Assembly (NCBI GenBank): GCA_016205975.1
Contig: JACQSK010000021.1
Span: forward strand, 1 to 64,000
Direction of reading: 5' to 3'
From: Candidatus Uhrbacteria bacterium
Lineage (GTDB): Bacteria > Patescibacteria > ABY1 > SG8-24 > GWF2-40-263
DNA length: 64,000 nt
The position numbers and the translations under genes are program-made. The notes below the pieces were generated by a model. It did no database searches, was not told the DNA's origin, and was given only the letters and a program-made list of their open reading frames with translations. How positions within the stretch are numbered: position 1 is the stretch's first letter; every line of letters begins with the position of its first letter. Of the stretch, positions 16,924 through 25,809 are shown piece by piece.

Positions 16924-18006
16924 ATGAAGTCACGGTTCATCTTTCTCACCGTCCTTTTTTTATTGGGACCAACAGCGACGCTTGCGCAGGAGCCAATTCA
17001 GGCGCGCCCCGTGGATGCCCGCGTCATCACGATTACCCTCGTCGAGCAAGATCGCGGCCTGTGGCGATACGTCTTTGAGGCGTCCGGCGACGATGGCCAA
17101 AGCTACATGGTTGATACAACCGACTCCTACACCTCCGGCATCGGCTACGATCTACGCGTCGGGGACTCGGTTATCTTGCAGGTCATCGATGAGCAAACCG
17201 GACCGCACGCGTACTTGGCCGACATCCATCGCGAGAGGGGACTCCTGGTGGCCCTGCTCGTGTTTATGGGCATCACGATCGCGGTCGGGCTCAGGCGCGG
17301 CATTCTCTCGCTTGTAGGACTTGCCGTGACGGTTGGGATCTTGTTGTTCTTCTTGCTGCCGGCGCTCCTGGAGGGCCGATGGGATCCCTTGCTTGCGACG
17401 ATCCTTGCCAGCGTTGTCATCCTGGGCGTGAACATGCACCTCTCGCACGGTTGGAGACGGCAGACGACGCTGGCGTTTCTTGGCACGCTCGCGGGTTTGG
17501 CGCTGACGGTCGTGTTCACGTTTTTCTTTTTGCGTCTGGCCAGGTTGTCTGGACTTGCCTCTGAGGAGGCCACGCTGTTGTTTTGGGAGCTGAACGGACT
17601 GCAAGTACCTGTAGGGATTCTGGCGAGCGGTATCATCTTGGGCGCGGTGGGCGTGCTGGACGACATCGCCATTACGCAGACCGAAGTCGTCCATGAGCTG
17701 TTGATCGCGGATCCGTCGATGACGTGCAGAGCGTTATTCAAAAAAGCGATGCGCGTGGGGCGACACCATATCGCCTCGACCGTCAATACGCTCGTACTTG
17801 TCTACGCAGGCGCCGCGCTGCCGGTCTTCCTCTTGTTTCTGCAAAGCGCGCTCTCCCCATTGTCGTTCATCAACAACGAATTAGTCGCCGAGGAGCTGGT
17901 GCGTACCCTGGCGGGGACGAGCGCTCTGGTTTTAGCCGTGCCCATTTGCACTTGGTTTGCGACTTTTCCACACCGAGTGATTGACAGGGATTCTGGCGTC
18001 AGATAG
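16924..18006 (+). CDS. YibE/F-like multi-pass membrane protein
   Basis: A 360-residue protein: signal peptide (MKSRFIFLTVLFLLGPTATLAQ), an outer beta-rich domain of about 80 residues, then about seven transmembrane helices with the family feature GAVGVLDDIAITQ near residue 240 and an NTLVLVYAGAALP helix. YibE/F proteins are proposed transporters of unknown substrate. Upstream ATGs at 16897 and 16915 are possible, but 16924 gives a clean signal peptide and the TATG context. It ends the mre operon. Confidence 0.8.
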   Translation: MKSRFIFLTVLFLLGPTATLAQEPIQARPVDARVITITLVEQDRGLWRYVFEASGDDGQSYMVDTTDSYTSGIGYDLRVGDSVILQVIDEQTGPHAYLADIHRERGLLVALLVFMGITIAVGLRRGILSLVGLAVTVGILLFFLLPALLEGRWDPLLATILASVVILGVNMHLSHGWRRQTTLAFLGTLAGLALTVVFTFFFLRLARLSGLASEEATLLFWELNGLQVPVGILASGIILGAVGVLDDIAITQTEVVHELLIADPSMTCRALFKKAMRVGRHHIASTVNTLVLVYAGAALPVFLLFLQSALSPLSFINNELVAEELVRTLAGTSALVLAVPICTWFATFPHRVIDRDSGVR

Positions 18007-18009
18007 TGT
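17981..18009 (+). promoter_or_regulatory. Promoter for greA inside the yibE/F end
   Basis: TTGACA at 17981-17986 and TAGTGT at 18004-18009, 17-nt spacer. Its predicted start near 18016 falls on the first bases of the following hairpin. Confidence 0.65.
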
Positions 18010-18013
18010 TTAC

Positions 18014-18048
18014 GAACACTCGGCCGGATTGGCGGGTGTTCATTTTTT
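18014..18048 (+). terminator. Terminator or attenuator hairpin before greA
   Basis: GAACACTCGGCC / GGCGGGTGTTC stem with one bulge and an ATTTTTT tail. It ends the mre operon, but lies downstream of the apparent greA promoter, so greA transcripts would begin with it. Confidence 0.75.
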
Positions 18049-18056
18049 GAAAGCGT

Positions 18057-18512
18057 ATGCCAACGTATTTATCCACTCAAGCCCTTGAGGAGATCAAACA
18101 AGAACTCACGCGGCGACAAAAAATCACGCGCCGTGAGATTGCCGAAAAGATTGCCGGAGCCAAAGAGCTCGGCGACCTTTCGGAAAATTTTGAATATCAG
18201 GAGTCCAAAGAGGAACAGGGAATGAACGAAGCGCGCATCGCCCAGTTGGAGGGCCAGATCCACGACGTGGTGGTCATCGATGCCGCGAGCGGCGCCTCCC
18301 AGATCGGCATCGGCACGATGTTTATCGTCGAGTGCGCGGGAAGCAAAAAAACGTTAACGATGGTTGGCTCCCATGAAGCCAATCCGCTGGAAGGAAAAAT
18401 CAGCAATGAGTCGCCCATCGGCCTGGCGTTTCTTGGAGCCCACGCGGGCGACGTTGTGGCCGTGCAGACGCCGTCTGGGTCCGTGGAGTATCGGATTTTG
18501 GAGCTCCACTAG
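18057..18512 (+). CDS. greA: Transcript cleavage factor GreA
   Basis: A 151-residue protein of normal length. The N-terminal coiled coil carries the catalytic acidic tip GDLSENFEY (about residues 40-48), which reaches into the RNA polymerase secondary channel to trigger cleavage of backtracked RNA. The C-terminal FKBP-like domain has SPIGLAFLGAHAGDVV. Possible own promoter at 17981-18009. Confidence 0.97.
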   Translation: MPTYLSTQALEEIKQELTRRQKITRREIAEKIAGAKELGDLSENFEYQESKEEQGMNEARIAQLEGQIHDVVVIDAASGASQIGIGTMFIVECAGSKKTLTMVGSHEANPLEGKISNESPIGLAFLGAHAGDVVAVQTPSGSVEYRILELH

Positions 18513-18514
18513 TT

Positions 18515-18543
18515 TTGACACGCACCCTTTATCCAGTTAACAT
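18515..18543 (+). promoter_or_regulatory. Promoter of the lysS operon
   Basis: TTGACA at 18515-18520 and TAACAT at 18538-18543, 17-nt spacer, starting two bases after the greA stop. Confidence 0.8.
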
Positions 18544-18563
18544 AGGGCTCATTAGGCCCTATG
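18541..18563 (+). promoter_or_regulatory. Hairpin in the lysS leader
   Basis: CATAGGGC / GCCCTATG perfect 8-bp arms with a 7-nt loop, ending nine bases before the lysS ATG. It contains a decoy ATG (18561) in a different frame. No T run follows. Confidence 0.55.
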
Positions 18564-18571
18564 TTTGTATT

Positions 18572-20050
18572 ATGATCCAAGAAGAAAAAGACCGCCTCGA
18601 CCGTTTGGAAAAATTGAGAGCCGCTCAGGTGGATCCTTATCCCACGAACGTTTCGCGCACGCATCTGGCCAACGAAGCCCTTGAGCACTTTTCGTCGCTC
18701 CTGGAAAAAAAGACGAACGTCTGCCTGGTTGGACGCATTCGTCTGTTGCGCAAGCACGGCGGGCTCACCTTCGGCCAGCTCCAGGACGCGTCTGGGACGA
18801 TTCAATTCGCTCTGAAGAAAGACGTCCTCGGGCAGGAAGCCTATGATTTTTTTCATGAGACGACGGATGTCGGAGATTTTTTGCAGGTGGAAGGCCAGGT
18901 GTTCCTCACCAAAAAAGGCGAGAAGACCGTTGAGGCCGCGCAGGTGCGTCTGGTGAGTAAGGCGCTCTTGCCACTGCCGGAAAAATGGCATGGGCTCAGC
19001 GACGTAGAAGCGCGTTACCGGCAGCGCGAGTTGGATCTGCTCGTGAGTGCCCAAGTGCGCCAGCGTTTCGTGGTGCGCTCGAAACTCATTTCCGCCCTGC
19101 GCCGAGGCTTTGACGAGCGCGGGTTCCTGGAAGTCGAGACGCCGATTCTCCAACCGATCCCCGGTGGCGCGAACGCTCGTCCGTTCATCACGCATCACCA
19201 TGCGCTTGACGCGGACCTGTATCTTCGCATCGCGCCGGAGCTGTATCTCAAACGGCTGATCATCGGCGGATTTGAGAAGGTCTATGAGATCGGGCGGCTG
19301 TTCCGCAATGAAGGGATCGACCAGGCGCACAATCCTGAGTTCACGACCATCGAGGCCTACTGGGCGTTTGCGGAAAAAGAGCCGTTCATCCAGACTCTGG
19401 AGGAAGTCCTACGCCAGGTGATCGAGACCGCCACAGGAGGCCTGCGCGTTTCCCACGAAGGGACAGCGATTGATTTTGGGGCTGCGTGGCCGCGTCTTAC
19501 CTTCCGTGAGGCCGTGATCCAGGCGTGCGGCATTGATATCGATGCGGTGCAGACTCCTGAGGAGGTTCAGCGCGCGGCGTCGCAGGCTGGTCTCGCGATC
19601 GATTTTTCACGCTGTGTGGGCATCGGTGAAACCACCGACGAGCTTTTCAAAAAAACTGCGCGCGCTTCGATCGAACAGCCAACATGGATTTTGGATTATC
19701 CCACCCAACTCAAGCCCCTCGCGCGGCAACGGCCTGATGACCCAAGCAAGAGCGCTTCGATCCAGCTCATCGTCAAGGGACAGGAAATTGTGAACGCGTA
19801 CTATCACGAGCTGAACGATCCTCAGGAACAACGCCGTCGGTTTGTTGAGCAGCAGACGTTGCGTGAACAGGGGAGTGACGTGGCGCAGTACATGGATGAA
19901 GATTTCCTGCGGGCGCTCGCGCATGGCATGCCGCCAACCAGCGGCGTGGGGATTGGGATTGATCGGCTTGTTGCATTTTTGACCGACGCGCCGAACCTCA
20001 AAGAGATCATTCTGTTTCCGATGTTGCGTCCCGTTCGCGAAGATGAATAG
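18572..20050 (+). CDS. lysS: Lysyl-tRNA synthetase, class II
   Basis: A 492-residue enzyme of normal length. The N-terminal OB fold (VCLVGRIRLLRKHGGLTFGQLQDASGTIQ, about residues 48-76) binds the anticodon. Class II motif 2 is FEKVYEIGRLFRNEGID and motif 3 is GMPPTSGVGIGIDRLVAFL near the C-terminus. The start at 18572 matches the family; the frame is open to 18515 but that covers the promoter. First gene of a unit reaching ftsQ. Confidence 0.97.
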   Translation: MIQEEKDRLDRLEKLRAAQVDPYPTNVSRTHLANEALEHFSSLLEKKTNVCLVGRIRLLRKHGGLTFGQLQDASGTIQFALKKDVLGQEAYDFFHETTDVGDFLQVEGQVFLTKKGEKTVEAAQVRLVSKALLPLPEKWHGLSDVEARYRQRELDLLVSAQVRQRFVVRSKLISALRRGFDERGFLEVETPILQPIPGGANARPFITHHHALDADLYLRIAPELYLKRLIIGGFEKVYEIGRLFRNEGIDQAHNPEFTTIEAYWAFAEKEPFIQTLEEVLRQVIETATGGLRVSHEGTAIDFGAAWPRLTFREAVIQACGIDIDAVQTPEEVQRAASQAGLAIDFSRCVGIGETTDELFKKTARASIEQPTWILDYPTQLKPLARQRPDDPSKSASIQLIVKGQEIVNAYYHELNDPQEQRRRFVEQQTLREQGSDVAQYMDEDFLRALAHGMPPTSGVGIGIDRLVAFLTDAPNLKEIILFPMLRPVREDE

Positions 20051-20052
20051 CT

Positions 20053-20427
20053 ATGCGTGCCAAGCGGGTGTTGGTATTCGGGACGTTCGACGGGCTGCAT
20101 CCGGGGCATCTTTTTTTTCTGCGATCAGCAAAGGCGCAAGGCGACACACTCGTCGTGGGCGTGGCGCGCGACCTCCACGTCCAAGAACTCAAGGGCAAGC
20201 GCCCGAGTCGGTCGGAAGACAAACGTCTTGCCGCTGTGCAGGCGCTCGCGTTTGTAGAGGCGGCTCGCTTGTGTGATGCCCAACTTGGGACGTATACCAT
20301 TCTGGAGGAGATGAAACCAGACTTGATTGTGCTGGGACACGATCAACAGACGTTAGAAAAAGATTTGCTCAATTGGATGAGCCGCGCACAGCAGTACTTC
20401 CCGATGTCGCGCATAAAAAAATTATGA
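20053..20427 (+). CDS. HxGH-type nucleotidyltransferase (FAD synthetase/TagD-like)
   Basis: A 124-residue single-domain cytidylyltransferase-like protein. It has GTFDGLHPGHLFFL (HxGH, about residues 10-23), a conserved Arg/Lys loop (GKRPSRSEDKR) and the late motif PDLIVLGHDQ. These small enzymes transfer AMP or CMP to FMN, glycerol-3-phosphate or similar; the substrate cannot be told from sequence. It is joined to lysS by TAG-CT-ATG and overlaps the NUDIX gene. Confidence 0.8.
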   Translation: MRAKRVLVFGTFDGLHPGHLFFLRSAKAQGDTLVVGVARDLHVQELKGKRPSRSEDKRLAAVQALAFVEAARLCDAQLGTYTILEEMKPDLIVLGHDQQTLEKDLLNWMSRAQQYFPMSRIKKL

Positions 20428-20858
20428 AGCCCGTGAAAGACCTCAACATCGTGATCGGTTTGTGCGAGCGCAAAGGACAGTTCCTCCTGCTGCAGCGCAG
20501 GGACGAGAATCCGCTCTGGGACCGAAAGTGGGAGTTCCCAGGCGGTAAAATCGAAGCGGGGGAGGAGCCTGAGATCGCGATCGTCCGTGAGGTACAGGAA
20601 GAGACGGGACTGCCGATTTTAGCATCGCGTTTTTTTCGTCTGCATGACCACGACTGGAATCTTGAGGAAAAAGTCTTGCGCGTGCATATCCATTGCTTTC
20701 ACTGCCTCGTCGGGGAAGGGGAGGCACAGCACGAACAGGACAAGGCCTACCAGGCGCAGTGGTTTTCCAAGGAGGAAGCGTTGGCTCTGGATTCCCTGGA
20801 AGCCAACGGCGATATTCTTAAAGCTTTTTTGCATGAAACGGCATCGCACGTGGGTTGA
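20424..20858 (+). CDS. NUDIX hydrolase (MutT-like)
   Basis: A 144-residue protein with a complete NUDIX box, GGKIEAGEEPEIAIVREVQEETGLPI (G-x5-E-x7-REVxEExGL, about residues 37-60). Such enzymes clean up oxidised dNTPs or other nucleoside diphosphate compounds. The start at 20424 overlaps the previous stop (ATGA). The gene overlaps alr by 26 bases. Confidence 0.9.
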   Translation: MKPVKDLNIVIGLCERKGQFLLLQRRDENPLWDRKWEFPGGKIEAGEEPEIAIVREVQEETGLPILASRFFRLHDHDWNLEEKVLRVHIHCFHCLVGEGEAQHEQDKAYQAQWFSKEEALALDSLEANGDILKAFLHETASHVG

Positions 20859-21972
20859 GGTGAGTGAACGCGCCCTGAGCCATAACATCGACATTCTACG
20901 CTCGCTCCTCTCCGGGGAGCCGCGTTTTTGCGCGGTGGTGAAGGCCAACGCGTACGGCCACGGCCTGCGTGAGGTCGCGGGGATCGCTGCACGCGCGGGC
21001 GTCGATGCGTTTGCGGTGGACGCGATCGACGATGCTCTCGTCCTGCGAGAGCTGTTTCCTTCCGCTCTCATCCTGACGCTTGGGTACACGATGTTCGATC
21101 GATTCAAGGACGCGCTGCAGAACAATATCCACCTCACGCTCTATGACCGAGAGGGGATCGAGTATGCGCAGTCCGTCGGACGAGAGTTGGCCAAAACGTT
21201 TCCGATCCACCTGAAAGTGGAAACAGGCACCATGCGCCAAGGGGCGCTCTTAAGCGAGCTGCCGGATCTCGCATTGGTCCTCTCGCGGTGCGACCGTGTG
21301 GCGCTTGCGGGCGTCTCGACTCATTTTGCCAATCTCGAAGATGCAGAGAACCCGGAGTTCGCCACGTACCAGTTTTCCGAGTTTGAACGCGCGCTCAGTT
21401 TGCTAAGTGAACACGGGCTGGCGCCCACGTACGTTCACTGTGCGTGCTCTGCTGGGATCGTCCTGTATCCCCAGACGCACAAAAGCCTCGTGCGCGCCGG
21501 CATCTCGCTCTATGGCCTGTGGTCTTCCGAGCTGGTGGAGATCATGGGGCGGCGCCTGAACCTTGGGTGCGAGCTCAAGCCGGTACTCGCTTGGAAGTCC
21601 CGCGTGGCGCAGGTGAAGCCCGTGAACATGGGCGCGCCCATCGGGTACGGCCTGACGGAAGTGATGCGGCGAAGCGGGCGGCTGGCCATTGTGCCGGTTG
21701 GGTACTGGGACGGATACGATCGTCTGCTCTCCTCGCGCGCGGACGTGCTCATCAAGGGCACGCGGTGTAAAGTGATGGGGCGCGTGTGCATGAATATGAT
21801 CATCGTCGACGTCTCACAGGTGCCGCAGGTAGCAAAAGAGGACGAGGTGGTGCTTCTGGGAACGGACGGACGACACCGCGTGAGCGCGGAGGATCTTGCG
21901 CGGCTTGCGCAGACGGTTTCCTACGAGGTCGTCTCACGCATCAATCCGGAATTGCCGCGTATGATTGTCTAG
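20833..21972 (+). CDS. alr: Alanine racemase
   Basis: A 379-residue PLP enzyme making D-alanine for peptidoglycan. The PLP lysine is in CAVVKANAYGHGL (about residue 36). The second catalytic region reads MGAPIGYGLTEVMRRSGRLAIVPVGYWDGYDR, where IGYG supplies the usual catalytic Tyr. MGRVCMNMIIVDVS matches the family C-terminal domain. The ATG lies inside the NUDIX gene and is one of the few with C at -1. Confidence 0.95.
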   Translation: MKRHRTWVEVSERALSHNIDILRSLLSGEPRFCAVVKANAYGHGLREVAGIAARAGVDAFAVDAIDDALVLRELFPSALILTLGYTMFDRFKDALQNNIHLTLYDREGIEYAQSVGRELAKTFPIHLKVETGTMRQGALLSELPDLALVLSRCDRVALAGVSTHFANLEDAENPEFATYQFSEFERALSLLSEHGLAPTYVHCACSAGIVLYPQTHKSLVRAGISLYGLWSSELVEIMGRRLNLGCELKPVLAWKSRVAQVKPVNMGAPIGYGLTEVMRRSGRLAIVPVGYWDGYDRLLSSRADVLIKGTRCKVMGRVCMNMIIVDVSQVPQVAKEDEVVLLGTDGRHRVSAEDLARLAQTVSYEVVSRINPELPRMIV

Positions 21973-21974
21973 CT

Positions 21975-22811
21975 ATGGCAAGGCGTGACTATTTCAAGCA
22001 AACACAGATGAAGCATTACCAACGGGGCCGCGAGAATCCGTATTTTCGACGCGAGCGGCATCTTCCGTTGAAGGGTCTGGCTCTGACCTTCGGCTCCCTC
22101 GCGCTTCTCTCAACGCTCTTATCGCTCATGCTCTCGCACTCGACGCTCGCCATCCGCGAGGTGCGTGTGGATGGGCTGGAGTTTATCGACCGCAGCGCGT
22201 TTGAAGCAGAGGTGAATGCCTATCTGGATTCGCGCGCGCTGGTCTTCTTTCATCGCTCAAACCAATTTCTTTTTTCGCAGGAGGCGCTTGAGGCTGCGCT
22301 CCAGACCTCCTTTACGTTCGCCTCGCTCTCCGTTGATCGATCAGGGAGTCGTCTGGAAATCGTTGTGGTGGAACGCACGTCCAATTTGATCTGGCTGGCG
22401 GACACAGAATACATCGTTGATTTGGACGGCATCGTGGTTCGGCCATTCAAGAGGGAAGAGGCCGCAGATGCGGCGCTGGCTTCCCGACTCCCCGAGTTTT
22501 ACGACATGAATGAGATTCCGGTTTCCATCGGTTCACCGGTTCTGACGCCAGAGGAGATCTTAAAGATCTTTCGTTTCCACGAGATTCTTGTCTCACAGGG
22601 CGTTCCATTCACGCAGACGCGCGTCAATCGGCTTACGGGCGGTTGGATGGGCGTGGTGACCCAAGAGGGCTACGAGATCTATTTTGACGTCACAGGAGAT
22701 ATTGAGGCACAGGGCGAGCGGTTAAAAACGATTCTCGCGTCGCTTGGGGAGGAGACGGATGACCTTGAGTACATTGATTTGCGGTTCGGAGATCGCGTGT
22801 ATTTTAAGTGA
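21975..22811 (+). CDS. ftsQ: FtsQ/DivIB-like cell division protein with POTRA domain
   Basis: A 278-residue bitopic protein: basic cytoplasmic N-terminus (about 35 residues), one transmembrane helix (about 36-58), then a POTRA domain (AIREVRVDGLEFIDRSAFEAEV) and the FtsQ beta domain (VVVERTSNLIWLADTEYIVDLDGIV). FtsQ bridges early and late divisome proteins. TAG-CT-ATG joins it to alr. Last gene of the lysS unit. Confidence 0.82.
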   Translation: MARRDYFKQTQMKHYQRGRENPYFRRERHLPLKGLALTFGSLALLSTLLSLMLSHSTLAIREVRVDGLEFIDRSAFEAEVNAYLDSRALVFFHRSNQFLFSQEALEAALQTSFTFASLSVDRSGSRLEIVVVERTSNLIWLADTEYIVDLDGIVVRPFKREEAADAALASRLPEFYDMNEIPVSIGSPVLTPEEILKIFRFHEILVSQGVPFTQTRVNRLTGGWMGVVTQEGYEIYFDVTGDIEAQGERLKTILASLGEETDDLEYIDLRFGDRVYFK

Positions 22812-22845
22812 AGGGAAGCCGTGGTTTTCAGGAAGAGAAAATATA

Positions 22846-22861
22846 ATGCCGCATAAGGCAT
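22846..22861. terminator. Weak bidirectional hairpin between convergent genes
   Basis: ATGCC / GGCAT with a 6-nt loop, flanked by AT-rich sequence on both sides. It is the only candidate terminator in the 134-bp gap between ftsQ (plus) and the small membrane protein gene (minus). A second GC-rich inverted pair around 22890-22925 lacks a T run. Confidence 0.35.
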
Positions 22862-22945
22862 ATTGTGCGACGTTGTTTCCACGCTCACCGGCGAGCTTCT
22901 TGATTCTCCCCTCCCGTGTGAGGGAGCTGAACGTCTCTGAGCGGA

Positions 22946-23149
22946 CTAGAGAAGATTCGTCAGGTACACGAGCAGCAGCGTCACCACGCCGATCAGAAAA
23001 ATCGTCAGACCGATCAGCGACAGCGAGAGGATAAGGACGTCATCCTTCCCTGCCCCGCGGATCATGTTGAAACTCACGCCAAGGAACACAGCGAGCGGAA
23101 CGAGCGTGAACGCCCAGCCGAGAAACTTGAGAGCGAATACGAGGGTCAT
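22946..23149 (-). CDS. Small membrane protein with two helices
   Basis: A 67-residue protein that is almost entirely two transmembrane helices (about residues 5-26 and 38-64) with a polar turn IRGAGKDD. It starts three bases after the M23 peptidase stop and has the CTATG context, so it is probably the last gene of that operon. Function unknown. Confidence 0.6.
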   Translation of the reverse strand: MTLVFALKFLGWAFTLVPLAVFLGVSFNMIRGAGKDDVLILSLSLIGLTIFLIGVVTLLLVYLTNLL

Positions 23150-23152
23150 AGT

Positions 23153-24343
23153 TTAATAGCTGATAAGATACCCAAGAGGGTCTGTCGGGATGCCTTCTTT
23201 GCGTACTTCGAAGTGCAGGTGCGGGCCGGTGGAGAAGCCGGTGCTTCCCACAGCGCCCAATTGGTCGCCGCGCGAGACAAACTGATCTGCCACCACGTCA
23301 ATGCGCGAGAGATGCGCGTAGAGCGTTGAGACACCGTTTGCGTGGATCACCATCACGTAGTTGCCGTACAGACGTCCGGTTTTCGTCCAGGCGACATAAC
23401 CCGAGGCCGCTGAGCCAACAGGCGTGCCCGTGGCGGCTGGCAGATCCAGTCCTGAGTGCTCGAAGAGGTTTCTGAATGGGTACGTAGGGTCGCGAAAGTA
23501 CGTTGAGATGCCTCGCAGGGTTGGATTGAAAGGCCAGGAGAGGATTGAGGAGTCCCCTCCCGCATCCGTCTGACTGAGTTTCCCCTCGATCTCTTGCTGC
23601 AACAAAACGATTTCTTGATTGATAAACGCCTGCTCTTGTTTCCTCTCTTGCAGTAAACTCTGAAACTCGGCCTCGGAACTGCGTGTCTCAATAATCAACG
23701 ACTCCTTGGCCTCGGTCTCCTCGCTCAGGACGTTGAGGTTACGTTCAAGGCCTTCCTGAAGCGATACGAGCTGTTCCTTTTTGAGCTGCTCCCGAGAGCT
23801 CTTTTCCTCCAGTGATGCCTTGGCCGATCTTGCCTGGTCCACGGTGTTTTTTAAATCTTCCGTGACGTTCTCCAACCGCTCCAAGCTGTCGAACAATTCT
23901 GAGAAGGAGTCGTTCCCGAACAGCAGCTGCAACGGGACGTTCGTATCTTCGACTTGGATCTGACGCAACACCTCGGCGATCAGCGCGCGATCCCGATCGA
24001 GTTGTGCTTGTACGGATTCAATTTCTTCCTCCAGCACGGAGAGCTCCGTGTTCGCCAAATCAATGGACGCCTTAGCCGCCTCGATATCCAGCTCTGTTTT
24101 TGCCACGCGGTTTTCCAAGAGGTCAATCTGTCCGTACAAGGACGCCTCCGTCGCTTGAAGGTTTTCTATTTTTTCTTTGTAGGAGTCGATTTTGCGGTTC
24201 AACTCCTCGATCGCGCTGCGCTTCTCGTCAATCTGTCCCGTCAGCGCGTCGACATCCTGCGCCTGTACGGACTCGTATCCCAACAGCGGCGCTAGGATAA
24301 GCGCTGCGACGATCATCAGTTGAGCGCATCGGCGTATGTTCAT
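23153..24343 (-). CDS. EnvC-like murein hydrolase or activator, M23 (LytM) domain
   Basis: A 396-residue secreted protein: signal peptide (cut after QAQ, about residue 28), long coiled coil (about 30-255), then an M23 domain. Zinc-site motifs are intact: HSGLD (about residue 290) and HLHFE (about 373), with YAHLS between them. Intact ligands suggest an active endopeptidase, unlike EnvC of E. coli, whose LytM domain is inactive. It probably splits cross-links during division. The start overlaps gltX by four bases. Confidence 0.88.
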   Translation of the reverse strand: MNIRRCAQLMIVAALILAPLLGYESVQAQDVDALTGQIDEKRSAIEELNRKIDSYKEKIENLQATEASLYGQIDLLENRVAKTELDIEAAKASIDLANTELSVLEEEIESVQAQLDRDRALIAEVLRQIQVEDTNVPLQLLFGNDSFSELFDSLERLENVTEDLKNTVDQARSAKASLEEKSSREQLKKEQLVSLQEGLERNLNVLSEETEAKESLIIETRSSEAEFQSLLQERKQEQAFINQEIVLLQQEIEGKLSQTDAGGDSSILSWPFNPTLRGISTYFRDPTYPFRNLFEHSGLDLPAATGTPVGSAASGYVAWTKTGRLYGNYVMVIHANGVSTLYAHLSRIDVVADQFVSRGDQLGAVGSTGFSTGPHLHFEVRKEGIPTDPLGYLISY

Positions 24344-25809
24344 GAGGAGAGATACTCTATGGCATGGGCAAGCCGCGCGAGCGTTTCCTCCCGGCCCAAG
24401 ATCCAGGCGATCTGAAACGGGCTGGCAGAGTTTTGGGAGCCGGAGAGCGCCACGCGCATGGGCCACAGGACGGGACCGTTCTCAAAACCCTTATCTTCAA
24501 TATACCGCTTCACCTCTGTTTCGATCAACGCAACGTCATCGAACACCTGAGGTGCCATGGCGCTCAAGAGCTCGTGCACGCCTTCCAGTTTTGCGCGCGC
24601 GTCTTCCTTGGTTGATTTTTTCCAGACGAGGAGAGCTGCGTCATAGGCCACCGACTCGACATACGGCCGCACGTGTTCAACGATTTCAGTGAGGGTCGTC
24701 ATCCGCTCTTGCTCTACGGCCAGAATCTTCTTGAGCCGCTCAGCGTCCAGTGCCTTCCCTGCCCCGCCCAGAAACGGCTCGGCGCGCTCCATGAGTGTCC
24801 CAAGGTCCATGGAACGGATGTACATGCCGTTCATCCAATCAAGTTTTTGGACATCGAACACGGCGCCGCTCTTGTTCACCTTCGAGAGATCGAACGCCTC
24901 GATGAGCTCACGGAGCGTGTAGATTTCTCTGTCCCCTGTCGGGTTGAAACCCAAGAGCGCCACGTAATTCAAGAGCGCCTCGGGCAGGTAGCCTTTCGTG
25001 AGATACTCCTCGACCGCGACGTCGCCTTGCCGTTTGGAGAGCTTGGACTTGTCTGGATTCAGGATGAGCGGCAGGTGCGCATAGACGGGGATCGCCCAGC
25101 CGAAGGCTCGGTAGAGATGGACGTGCTTTGGCACCGAGGAGATCCACTCCTCTCCGCGGATAATATGCGTGACGCCCATGAGGTGATCGTCGACGACCAC
25201 GGCCAAGTGGTACGTGGGAAAACCATCCGCCTTCAGCAGCACCTGGTCGTCGATCTGTTCATTTTGGATGGTGACCGAGCCGCGGATGATATCCTCAAAC
25301 GTGGTCTCGCCCTCGGGAATGTGCAGGCGTACGACTGGCTTTTCCCCCGCCTCCAGGCGTGCACGGACCTCCTCTGGTGTGAGGCGCAGGCAGGTGCGGT
25401 CGTACTTGGTGGGCAGCCGCGAGAGCTCAGCGGCCTTACGCGCGTCCTCAAGTCGCTCGCGCGAACAAAAACAGTAGTACGCATCGCCTTGCTCGATGAG
25501 GCGACGGGCATGTTCCGTATAGAGCTCTAAGCGCGCGGATTGCGTATAAGGGCCGTTCTCGCCTTTCTCCTCAAGACGACCATCAACGAGCACAGGGCCT
25601 TCGTCATAGTCCAGTCCCATGCGCGCGAGCGTTTTGATGAGGGACTCGATCGCGCCTTCTACGTAGCGCGTGCGGTCCGTGTCCTCGATACGTAAAAGAA
25701 AAACGCCCGCGTGATGCCTGGCGAACAGAAAACTGTACAGCGCCGTGCGCAGCGAGCCGATGTGCAAATAGCCGGTTGGCGATGGTGCAAAGCGAGTTTT
25801 GATATTCAT
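24340..25809 (-). CDS. gltX: Glutamyl-tRNA synthetase
   Basis: A 489-residue class I synthetase of normal length. The HIGH signature is APSPTGYLHIGSLRTAL (about residues 8-24), and the KMSKS loop reads KSKLSKRQGD (about 246). C-terminal helices bind the anticodon. Whether it is discriminating cannot be told; GatCAB is not in the window. It overlaps both neighbours by four bases. Confidence 0.97.
   Translation of the reverse strand: MNIKTRFAPSPTGYLHIGSLRTALYSFLFARHHAGVFLLRIEDTDRTRYVEGAIESLIKTLARMGLDYDEGPVLVDGRLEEKGENGPYTQSARLELYTEHARRLIEQGDAYYCFCSRERLEDARKAAELSRLPTKYDRTCLRLTPEEVRARLEAGEKPVVRLHIPEGETTFEDIIRGSVTIQNEQIDDQVLLKADGFPTYHLAVVVDDHLMGVTHIIRGEEWISSVPKHVHLYRAFGWAIPVYAHLPLILNPDKSKLSKRQGDVAVEEYLTKGYLPEALLNYVALLGFNPTGDREIYTLRELIEAFDLSKVNKSGAVFDVQKLDWMNGMYIRSMDLGTLMERAEPFLGGAGKALDAERLKKILAVEQERMTTLTEIVEHVRPYVESVAYDAALLVWKKSTKEDARAKLEGVHELLSAMAPQVFDDVALIETEVKRYIEDKGFENGPVLWPMRVALSGSQNSASPFQIAWILGREETLARLAHAIEYLSS

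Noticed and set aside
22841..22846. TATAAT-like box in the ftsQ downstream gap as a promoter
   Set aside because: The only downstream genes are on the opposite strand; the bases belong to an AT-flanked hairpin between convergent units.
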